Shown: piece after piece, positions 1 through 5,369 of the stretch
Numbering within the stretch: position 1 is the stretch's first letter
Layout: each line of letters begins with the position of its first letter
Assembly (NCBI GenBank): GCA_003524365.1
Contig: DQHS01000017.1
Span: forward strand, 210-7,072
Length of the DNA: 6,863 nt
Reading direction: 5' to 3'
Source: Cellvibrio sp.
Lineage (GTDB): Bacteria; Pseudomonadota; Gammaproteobacteria; Pseudomonadales; Cellvibrionaceae
Translations under genes and position numbers: made by a program
Notes under the pieces: model-generated
What the model was told of the DNA's origin: nothing
The model's database searches: none
The model's input: the letters and a program-made list of their open reading frames with translations, nothing else

Positions 1-95
1 TTGCTGTTGATAGACATGGTGCAGTTACTCATTTTGGTACTATTGAGATTCCATTCCTTGTTGATCCTGAATGTGTCGTAGGAAGAAGACACTAA
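1..95 (+). CDS. 3' end of an unidentified gene, truncated by the window edge
   Basis: The frame starting at base 3 is open from the window edge and ends in TAA at 93-95, giving a 30-residue C-terminus. It includes the segment THFGTIEIPFLVDPECV, which has the mixed composition of real protein and alternates like a beta strand. I do not recognise the family. The gene would run convergently toward the minus-strand peptide genes, with the inverted repeats at 174-261 lying between them. Only the C-terminus is visible, so it could also be a chance open frame. Confidence 0.4.
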   Translation, partial: AVDRHGAVTHFGTIEIPFLVDPECVVGRRH

Positions 96-173
96 TGTGA
101 TAGGGAGATTCTTTATCTTTACCCTGCATACGTTCAGTATGGTTGCGTTTGATGCTATTTTCTGCTGCTAGAT

Positions 174-261
174 TAGGGTTGAGCTTAAGCTAATTTAGCT
201 CAAACCTAAACTGACTGATATCAATATAAGTTGATATTTGCTAGTCCGGGTTTGAGCTAAA
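174..261. repeat. Overlapping and nested inverted repeats in the convergent gap
   Basis: Three inverted repeats overlap here. The largest pairs 194-206 (TTTAGCTCAAACC) with 249-261 (GGTTTGAGCTAAA), 13 bp perfect. Nested inside it, 218-224 (ATATCAA) pairs with 231-237 (TTGATAT). A third pairs 174-185 with 197-208 over 12 bp with one mismatch. The arm 197-206 belongs to both larger stems, so they exclude each other. The region lies 22 bases after the stop of peptide gene A and 79 after the left + strand gene. A transcription-ending or RNA-stabilising role for both is possible. There is no clear U-tract, so a standard intrinsic terminator is not shown. Confidence 0.5.
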
Positions 262-282
262 ATAATTTGTTCTGCCTATTTC

Positions 283-435
283 TTAAATACACCCACCGAC
301 ACAGGATCCAAAGACGCAGGCACCTAGACAAACATTAGGGCAACCGCAGGAACCTGAAGGAAGTAAACCGCTTTCTACTCTTGTTGCTGAATTCTCAGCG
401 TGGATAACTGGCTTGGCTTGAATTGGCATATTCAT
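283..435 (-). CDS. Small Cys/Gly-rich peptide A, candidate RiPP precursor
   Basis: A 50-residue peptide starting MNMPIQAKPVIHAENS and ending in a core with six cysteines at 30, 32, 36, 40, 45 and 49, interspersed with Gly, Val and Ala. The start is supported by a Shine-Dalgarno GAGGA (443-447) seven bases before ATG, the same spacing as in genes B and C. The first ten residues match peptide B except at residue 2, and residues 1-12 resemble peptide C. There is no Sec-type signal peptide: the N-terminus has no long hydrophobic stretch. The likely reading is a leader of about 28 residues and a compact core of about 22, cleaved by the PatA-type protease encoded upstream. The cleavage site and any modification are inferred; a Ser-Gly pair just before the first Cys occurs in both A and B. 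The Cys could form disulfides, thioethers or a metal site. Confidence 0.82.
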   Translation of the reverse strand: MNMPIQAKPVIHAENSATRVESGLLPSGSCGCPNVCLGACVFGSCVGGCI

Positions 436-451
436 AATGTAATCCTCAATT
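407..451 (-). repeat. Direct repeat copy 1: SD and leader start of gene A
   Basis: Matches 637-681 at 41 of 45 positions by my hand alignment. It covers the Shine-Dalgarno, the spacer and the first codons of gene A. The similarity is high at DNA level, not only in protein, and stops sharply inside the leader, which points to recent duplication or recombination of the leader module. Confidence 0.85.
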
Positions 452-491
452 TTAATAACTCGATGTGATCATGATAAATTCATTGTGATAT

Positions 492-665
492 TTAGCACAC
501 TGTAGCATTGCATGCTGCTTGGCAAAGCGTTTGTGCCATGCCTGACAAGGCAGAACATCCGGCCATGCACAAAGTGCACGCTATGCCACTAGCGGTAACA
601 CCATGATCATTTTTTTGAATTGACGCTGTACGTAATACTGGTTTTGCTTGAATTGGCATTTTCAT
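492..665 (-). CDS. Small Cys/Ala-rich peptide B, candidate RiPP precursor
   Basis: A 57-residue peptide starting MKMPIQAKPVLRTASIQK. Cysteines are at 30, 33, 37, 48, 52 and 57, and the last residue is Cys. The second half is small, neutral and Ala-rich, with Met, Leu and Thr, and could form an amphipathic helix with Cys at i and i+4 (33/37, 48/52). A GAGGA Shine-Dalgarno (673-677) sits seven bases before ATG. The leader is nearly identical to that of peptide A, while the core shares only the Cys-rich character and an Ser-Gly pair before the first Cys. Gene A follows after 56 bases on the same strand, so the two are probably cotranscribed. Role inferred: secreted or matured antimicrobial or signalling peptide processed by the neighbouring protease. 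No export gene is visible. Confidence 0.82.
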   Translation of the reverse strand: MKMPIQAKPVLRTASIQKNDHGVTASGIACTLCMAGCSALSGMAQTLCQAACNATVC

Positions 666-681
666 AATTTAATCCTCAATT
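637..681 (-). repeat. Direct repeat copy 2: SD and leader start of gene B
   Basis: Partner of 407-451, offset 230 bases, four mismatches in 45. It contains the GAGGA ribosome binding site and the MKMPIQAKPV codons of gene B. Confidence 0.85.
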
Positions 682-713
682 AATATGTAGTATCTCAGGG
701 TGATACATTGTTT

Positions 714-760
714 ACACTCTCAAGGAGAGTGTGTGAAATCGTATTCCTGCAATACGATTT
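714..760. repeat. Two adjacent perfect hairpins upstream of gene B
   Basis: The first pairs ACACTCTC (714-721) with GAGAGTGT (725-732) around a 3-base loop. The second pairs AAATCGTATT (736-745) with AATACGATTT (751-760) around CCTGC and runs into a T-run to 762 on the + strand. Read on the + strand the second looks like a weak intrinsic terminator. Read on the minus strand both lie in the leader of the B-A transcript, 50 to 95 bases before the B start, where they could control stability or act as operator sites. Confidence 0.55.
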
Positions 761-818
761 TTCGACTGTTCAGAAGTTTTGGTTGGATATAAAATTTTGA
801 CCATAGTCCTGAAAGTCG

Positions 819-853
819 ATTTCCCATAGAAAATAAAATTTTCTATGGGAAAT
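819..853. repeat. Long perfect hairpin right after the gene C stop codon
   Basis: ATTTCCCATAGAAAA (819-833) pairs perfectly with TTTTCTATGGGAAAT (839-853), 15 bp with a 5-base loop; one more T-A pair can close the loop to three bases. It starts three bases after the TAA of gene C. On the minus strand no U-tract follows, so it is more likely a transcript-stabilising or partial stop structure that lowers B and A expression relative to C, or protects the 3' end of a protease-C message. Confidence 0.65.
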
Positions 854-855
854 TC

Positions 856-1065
856 TTAAATAATTGATGCGCATTTTCCAAAATTGTCGGTCCATGACTT
901 TCCTCCACTGTTTTTACAGTTGTGAAGATCTTTGTGATTTAGTATTTTTCCTTTGCAATACTTTGCACTCCAGCAATCTTGTTGCGGTTCTATTTTTTCG
1001 TCGTTAATTTTTATAACGCCAATATTTTTTCGTGTTACAGGTCTTGATTGGTTTGGGGTTTGCAT
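856..1065 (-). CDS. Small charged Cys-containing peptide C, candidate RiPP precursor
   Basis: A 69-residue peptide starting MQTPNQSRPVTRKNIG. The N-terminus follows the leader motif of A and B (P-x-Q-x-[KR]-P-V-x-[HR]). The body differs: four Cys at 31, 37, 50 and 65, many Lys, Asn and Asp, and two Trp, giving a basic hydrophilic peptide instead of the Gly/Ala cores of A and B. An AAGGA Shine-Dalgarno (1073-1077) stands seven bases before ATG, as in A and B. The gap from the protease stop is 53 bases with no clear promoter, so protease and C are likely one transcript. The four-Cys pattern would suit a two-disulfide fold. It may be a divergent precursor or an accessory peptide such as an immunity or partner factor; I recognise no family for the core. 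Confidence 0.8.
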   Translation of the reverse strand: MQTPNQSRPVTRKNIGVIKINDEKIEPQQDCWSAKYCKGKILNHKDLHNCKNSGGKSWTDNFGKCASII

Positions 1066-1118
1066 GATTAATTCCTTGATTAATTTTGTAGTTGTTTTCT
1101 AATTGCGGATTTTTGAAA

Positions 1119-3119
1119 TTAGTAAATATCCCAATTACGGATTTTTCCTACGCTAACCGGAATTACTTCGCTCACATCAACAGTGAAACGATAAACATGG
1201 CGAGCTTGCTCTAACCGCTTTGCAGGATTAAAGAACGATAGTTTTACATCCCAGCAATCTGATCCCGGACGGCAGATTGGGCTGCGCTCTACAGAGATAT
1301 CTTCTAGTTTCATGTTGGTTTTAATGGCATTTTCAAAAACTGCCGAGACCTGAAATGCATTCGTGGCTGCAAAATTTATGGCGCGTTCTTGCGGGCTTGT
1401 ACCTAAATTTCGTACTTCGTAATAAATACGTTCCAGGAAATTATTTATGCCATCAATTTTTTGTGTGTGCAGGAGTGCTGCAGCTTTTTCTGTGGGAGCT
1501 TCGCCAATACTTGCTGTGATTAGATCTTGAGTTGACCAGCTATACATTCCTCGCAGATCAGGGTAGAGCACAGGTACTTCCTGACCATTAATAAGGCGAG
1601 TTGAACCTGAAATTAATCCGGGAATAGATACGCGTTCGACGTCTTCGTCTGCCTGCGCTTCTAAAAACTCTTTCAGGCGATCATAAGTATGAGTTGCAAA
1701 GGGGCCGTACGGTTGTATTGCGTAAACAACAGTGGCATCAAGACTAAGTGTCCAGATGATGTTGGCAGCTGATGCTGGATCTGATTTTAAATACTCAAGC
1801 AATTCTATTGAGTTATAGATATTAACTCCAGATAGTTGAATAAAGGCGTCGCGTTTCGCTTCAGTGCCAAAATCAACGCCAATTTGCCCAAGCACATAGG
1901 CAATGGTTGGTGAGGCTTTCGTTTTGTTACAGCCACAGTCTGATGCCACTACAGCACTGGGTTGCACACTATTGATATTGCTCTCCGACTCTGACGGCAT
2001 GTCTGCAAACTCAGCCGGTTGAATTCCAGAGTTATGTGCTTCTGCGATATCTGTTGGTATTGCATTTATATCTGTCACGATGGAGCTCCTCATTAAATGA
2101 TTAAACGTGGGTTGAAGAATGTGTTGATTAGGATGAGTAGGGAGAACTAATAAATTGGTTATGCCAGCCCCTCCCCCTTCTGAAGCTGGATAAAAGGTGT
2201 TGATAGGTTTATTGAGCGATAGGCCTGCTAGGCCGTCATGTAAAGTTGCAAGCTTTGTTAACGCTGATTGGATGTCAAGCTTGCCGGATAGATGATGTTG
2301 GCAGTTCTCCTCAGTCTGATTACAAGGCGCAACTGTTTCTAACAAGATTTTTCGTATTGCGTGGGGGCTGGGCTCCATGCCACTTTTTATTTGTAAACTT
2401 AATAAAAGTGCTGCTACACCCGACACAATCGGTGCAGCAAAACTTGTTCCGCTTGCATGAACAATATCTCCTTTTGCCTCAGCACCTGGAATATCTATTC
2501 CTAATGCAAGAATCCCATTGTGATGATAGGCATCCCCCCAGTTACTAAAACTCACAGGGTTTCCTTCCGCATTCATCGCCCCTACTGCTAGCACGGAGGA
2601 AATGGACGCTGGCACATGCAAACATCGGCATCCATTATTTCCTGCCGCCGCTACAACTAAAATGTCGCTATCCACACATTGCTGAATGGCCTTCGCAAGA
2701 ATTGGGTCGGCACTTCCGTAAACCCCCAGTTCTCCGCCGCTAATATTTATAATGTGCGCACCATGAGCAATTGCTTGGTTAATGGCTCGGGCTAAATCAA
2801 GTTGTGAGCAAATTCGTTTGTCATCATTATTCGATGGGTAAATTGGAATAATTAAACCTTGACACAGAGGTGCGATACCTTGAATAGCCGAGTGATGCTG
2901 CCCAAAAATAATACTTGCTACATGAGTGCCATGTTGCGATGGCATATCATTTGTTAAATTATCTTTTGCAATTGTTGGGGCGTGCTTAATCTGCGCACCT
3001 TGAAAACAAGGGTGTTCTATATCAATAGAACCATCCAAAATAGCGATACGGATATCGGATGTCCCCTTGGTTTTTTCCCATAATGTTGTAAGTCCGGATA
3101 TGTTTAAAATGCTACTCAT
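1119..3119 (-). CDS. PatA/PatG-family subtilisin-like maturation protease
   Basis: A 666-residue serine protease of family S8, of the type named cyanobactin maturation protease PatA/PatG. The catalytic domain spans about residues 10-285. It shows Asp29 in AILDGSID, His63 in HGTHVAS, oxyanion Asn161 in AAAGNNG and Ser226 in ASGTSFAAP, so the triad is intact. A low-complexity linker (about 300-390) leads to a CGC motif (395-397) and then the C-terminal domain typical of this family (about 402-666, from TIAYVLGQIGVDFGTEAKRD on). In cyanobactin pathways PatA cuts the leader from the precursor; no signal peptide is visible, so action is probably cytoplasmic. The substrates here are most likely peptides A, B and C downstream. 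An in-frame ATG at 3200 would add 27 residues. I prefer 3119 because AGGGA (3125-3129) sits five bases before it, the family similarity begins there, and the predicted sigma-54 transcript starts at about 3198. Confidence 0.95.
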   Translation of the reverse strand: MSSILNISGLTTLWEKTKGTSDIRIAILDGSIDIEHPCFQGAQIKHAPTIAKDNLTNDMPSQHGTHVASIIFGQHHSAIQGIAPLCQGLIIPIYPSNNDDKRICSQLDLARAINQAIAHGAHIINISGGELGVYGSADPILAKAIQQCVDSDILVVAAAGNNGCRCLHVPASISSVLAVGAMNAEGNPVSFSNWGDAYHHNGILALGIDIPGAEAKGDIVHASGTSFAAPIVSGVAALLLSLQIKSGMEPSPHAIRKILLETVAPCNQTEENCQHHLSGKLDIQSALTKLATLHDGLAGLSLNKPINTFYPASEGGGAGITNLLVLPTHPNQHILQPTFNHLMRSSIVTDINAIPTDIAEAHNSGIQPAEFADMPSESESNINSVQPSAVVASDCGCNKTKASPTIAYVLGQIGVDFGTEAKRDAFIQLSGVNIYNSIELLEYLKSDPASAANIIWTLSLDATVVYAIQPYGPFATHTYDRLKEFLEAQADEDVERVSIPGLISGSTRLINGQEVPVLYPDLRGMYSWSTQDLITASIGEAPTEKAAALLHTQKIDGINNFLERIYYEVRNLGTSPQERAINFAATNAFQVSAVFENAIKTNMKLEDISVERSPICRPGSDCWDVKLSFFNPAKRLEQARHVYRFTVDVSEVIPVSVGKIRNWDIY

Positions 3120-3136
3120 AATTTTCCCTGCATAAT

Positions 3137-3154
3137 CGATACCTATAAGTATCG
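3137..3154 (-). other. Small hairpin in the protease 5' untranslated region
   Basis: CGATAC (3137-3142) and GTATCG (3149-3154) pair around six bases. It lies just upstream of the Shine-Dalgarno for the 3119 start. If transcription begins near 3198, it falls within the roughly 79-base leader and could modulate translation. The stem is short, so the functional claim is weak. Confidence 0.35.
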
Positions 3155-3209
3155 GATTTAAATGTTTAAGGTTGTTCTTCTTTATTGGTAGGGCGCTCAT
3201 GACTCTATG

Positions 3210-3224
3210 GCAATGCTTGTGCCA
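3210..3224 (-). promoter_or_regulatory. Sigma-54 (-24/-12) promoter of the protease gene
   Basis: On the minus strand the sequence reads TGGCACAAGCATTGC, an exact TGGCAC-N5-TTGC match with the GG and GC at the obligatory 10-base spacing. Counting 12 bases from the GC gives a start of transcription near 3198. That falls in the upstream ATG at 3200, so that codon cannot serve as the translation start from this promoter, while the ATG at 3119 would have a 79-base leader. The neighbouring upstream gene encodes a sigma-54 activator, which fits. Confidence 0.75.
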
Positions 3225-3244
3225 ACTATAAATCCCAAAAAAAC

Positions 3245-3256
3245 GCGAAATTTCGC
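3245..3256. promoter_or_regulatory. Perfect 12-bp palindrome near -52 of the protease promoter
   Basis: GCGAAATTTCGC is a perfect palindrome centred about 52 bases upstream of the predicted transcription start. It lies between the sigma-54 promoter and the TGTAA half-site cluster. It could be a binding site for a dimeric regulator or DNA-bending protein. No specific protein can be named from sequence. Confidence 0.35.
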
Positions 3257-3285
3257 TTAATGAGTACGATTTTTGGTTATGTAGT

Positions 3286-3331
3286 TGTAAGTTGACATGT
3301 AAATAGCGGGAAATTACAGTGATGCTTTACA
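3286..3331. promoter_or_regulatory. Four TGTAA/TTACA half-sites, candidate activator binding region
   Basis: Two TGTAA half-sites (3286-3290, 3298-3302) face two TTACA half-sites (3314-3318, 3327-3331). The inner pair is centred at 3308 and the outer pair at 3308.5, so the cluster is almost perfectly symmetric. The outer sites extend to a perfect CATGTAAA/TTTACATG pair (3296-3303, 3326-3333) in another register. The centre is about 110 bases upstream of the predicted start, the usual distance for enhancer-binding proteins of sigma-54. The neighbouring activator is the obvious candidate to bind here; this is inference. Confidence 0.5.
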
Positions 3332-3658
3332 TGGGGGGGATGAAATAGATTCAGCTAAAACATGGCCAACGGTGTTTGTGTTCGGAAAACCATACTTGAT
3401 TGTATGAATATGTTGTTAACTGATGTACGCGCAGTGATTTTCGAATAATGATAAGGGCGTAATTATCATTCATATAGAGTTGGCCCAGCTTAAAAATTAT
3501 TTTCATTAAGTGCTGAGATTGGCGGAAAATAAGCTAATTAATGTTGTAAATAAAAAGTCTTTACGCTGTTCTCCGGGGGTATGGGATGTGTGATTTTTGT
3601 AATACTGTCTAACTAAGGATAAATGGTTAGTTATGGGTTCAGTAAAAATATGCAGTAG

Positions 3659-5197
3659 CTATCCAATAGTATATTTTGTATTTAGATCCAATCCCCGCAA
3701 ATGCCTCCTGAGTGCCTCCGCAGGTGTTTTCAATAAAGACGCACAAACTTCAATGTCATTATTAGCCGCTCTCCGCGCCTGCTGTATTTCCTCGGCAGAA
3801 ATTTTTCCCACGCGGCGAATTTGCGAATTCACCTCCATCAATTTATACATAGACGGCCGCGATATTCCCAGCGCCTGCGCTGCACTTTGAATATTCCATT
3901 CATTCTCTTCCAGCGCAACTAACACATCTTCTTCACTTAACTCATTCAATTTTTTGCGTGTTTGTTTTTCGACGGATGACGGAGCCGGAGGCGTGTAGGA
4001 GCTGGCCGGTTCAGCACTGTAGGTAATGCGTTGCGGTGGTGAATCGATTAGTGATGAAAACGCAGGTGTTTCGTTGTTTGCCATGCCGAGTAGGACGCGT
4101 TTCAAAAAATGGCGTAGCTGGCGAATATTGCCTGGCCAATCATAAAGCGCAAATTGAGTCAGTAACGAGAAGGATAAATTTTTATTGGCGATATTGTTCA
4201 GTGATGGCGATTGCATTAAATGCATGATCAATACGCCCAAATCTTCGCGTCGGTTACGCAGTGGTGGCAAATTGATTACAAAGCTTTCCAATCTGCGTAA
4301 TAGTGCGGGATTGAATCCGCCACCATATAAATCCTGATCGGTAGCAGCAATGATGCGTGCAGTTGTTGTTAAATCTTTGGATGCTCCCAAAGGGCGATAG
4401 TCGCCGGTTTCCAGTACGCGCAATAACATGGGTTGCACGCTCGCTGGTGCGTTGCCTATTTCATCGAGAAATAATGTTGCGTCCTCTGCTTCCTGAAAAA
4501 AGCCATTGCGTGCAGTTTGTGCGCCGGTATAAGCGCCTTTGGCGGCGCCAAATAAATCGGCAGCGGCGAGATCGTCATTGAGTGCGGCCATATTCACACT
4601 GACCAGAGGTTTATGTTTGCGCAGGCTTAATGCATGAATCGACTGCGCCACCACTTCTTTTCCGGTCCCTGTTTCGCCTAGCAGCAAGACAGTTGTATCA
4701 GTTGCGGCGACCTGACGAATAAGGTCACGGACTTTTTGTGTGCTGCTGCCTACGCCGATTAATCCGTCGATGGCATTATTTTTTGGCAGAGCCGTTAACC
4801 AGTGCAGGCACAAGAGTACCGCACGGCCCAATCCGAGAATGGTTCCATTGCTAATTTGATCGGGTTGTAAGTAATGATTGCCGTGAATTTCCTTGCCATC
4901 CAATTCCACTAACATGCGGCCGGCCAGTACGGCGATGGTTACACCGCCTTGCAGGTCAACCGATAGCTCCAGTGGGCTGCGCGATATCCCGCCATGGCCG
5001 AGCGCCAAGCCTGGCTGTTCAGGTTTGCTGAAAAGTGGGTGATAACGACTAATGGCGAGGTTTTGACCGGTAATAATTGTCTGGTCCCCTATGCGCTCCA
5101 GCTCGGGGTGCCAGATGATGGTCAGGCAAAGCAGCGGATTTTCAACCTGTAGGGCGCGCGTAATGGGGGAAGTTAAGGTGAGATCGGCATTGTTCAT
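3659..5197 (-). CDS. FHA-containing sigma-54 enhancer-binding activator with tandem HTH
   Basis: A 512-residue transcriptional activator that would remodel RNA polymerase-sigma-54 by ATP hydrolysis. The N-terminal part (about 30-135) has an FHA-like pattern including GHGGISRSPLEL, suggesting phosphothreonine-controlled activity instead of a receiver domain. The AAA+ domain (about 145-370) carries Walker A GETGTGKE (174-181), GAYTGA at 221-226 in place of GAFTGA, Walker B TLFLDE (241-246) and WPGNIRQL (354-361). After a linker come a Fis-like helix-turn-helix (about 420-460) and a second similar unit (466-506). The ATG at 5197 has AAGGA (5204-5208) six bases upstream; a TTG at 5218 would add seven residues and lacks such support. 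It is transcribed toward the protease gene, 540 bases away, whose promoter is of sigma-54 type, so the protease operon is its likely target. The kinase and inducing signal are unknown. Confidence 0.94.
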   Translation of the reverse strand: MNNADLTLTSPITRALQVENPLLCLTIIWHPELERIGDQTIITGQNLAISRYHPLFSKPEQPGLALGHGGISRSPLELSVDLQGGVTIAVLAGRMLVELDGKEIHGNHYLQPDQISNGTILGLGRAVLLCLHWLTALPKNNAIDGLIGVGSSTQKVRDLIRQVAATDTTVLLLGETGTGKEVVAQSIHALSLRKHKPLVSVNMAALNDDLAAADLFGAAKGAYTGAQTARNGFFQEAEDATLFLDEIGNAPASVQPMLLRVLETGDYRPLGASKDLTTTARIIAATDQDLYGGGFNPALLRRLESFVINLPPLRNRREDLGVLIMHLMQSPSLNNIANKNLSFSLLTQFALYDWPGNIRQLRHFLKRVLLGMANNETPAFSSLIDSPPQRITYSAEPASSYTPPAPSSVEKQTRKKLNELSEEDVLVALEENEWNIQSAAQALGISRPSMYKLMEVNSQIRRVGKISAEEIQQARRAANNDIEVCASLLKTPAEALRRHLRGLDLNTKYTIG

Positions 5198-5369
5198 GGT
5201 GCTTCCTTGAGGTAACAACGTTATGCGGAGTAGTTTACAAGAAAATTGCTAGGCGTTTTTTATTGGCGATAGCCTCTGCTATTCTTGCCTCTATGAATTC
5301 ACCTGACGAATTCAGCGTACGTAGCCGGTCAGGCGATACGCCCATAAAATCAATAACGCGGGTTTTTTT

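Larger units (their letters stand above)
3225..3658. other. AT-rich regulatory gap between activator and protease genes
   Basis: There is no convincing gene in these 434 bases. Besides the two sites listed separately, it holds three inverted repeats: CATAC (3391-3395) with GTATG (3402-3406); AATGATAA (3447-3454) with TTATCATT (3463-3470), which recalls half of a Fur box but is not a full match; and TAACTAA (3610-3616) with TTAGTTA (3627-3633), placed 26 bases after the activator stop at 3659. The size and content fit a sigma-54 upstream control region. No intrinsic terminator with a U-tract is seen after the activator gene. Confidence 0.5.

Noticed and set aside
521..539. TGGCAC followed by TTGC inside gene B as a second sigma-54 promoter for gene A
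   Set aside because: The spacing between the two blocks is seven bases, not five, so the GG and GC are two bases too far apart.
712..804. A 30-codon minus-strand open frame between C and B as a possible fourth precursor
   Set aside because: It lacks the shared leader motif and Cys, its AGGA lies only about two bases from the ATG, and both hairpins of 714-760 fall within it.
1101..1146. Direct repeat AATTGCGGATTTTT / AATTACGGATTTTT around the protease stop
   Set aside because: Only 14 bases with one mismatch in AT-rich sequence; one copy is simply coding sequence for the protease C-terminus.
2246..2548. Plus-strand open frame inside the protease gene
   Set aside because: It is antisense to the conserved catalytic domain and has no recognisable domain or ribosome binding site.
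3447..3470. Fur box in the activator-protease gap
   Set aside because: Only the outer AATGATAA/TTATCATT arms match; the centre lacks the hexamer pattern, so iron control is not supported.
3633..4581. Several plus-strand open frames opposite the activator gene
   Set aside because: They are shadows of the AAA+ and HTH coding sequence, with no family resemblance of their own.
5302..5333. Inverted repeat CCTGAC/GTCAGG between the activator and lipoprotein genes as a terminator
   Set aside because: Six-base arms with a 20-base loop, lying in a divergent promoter region; more likely chance.
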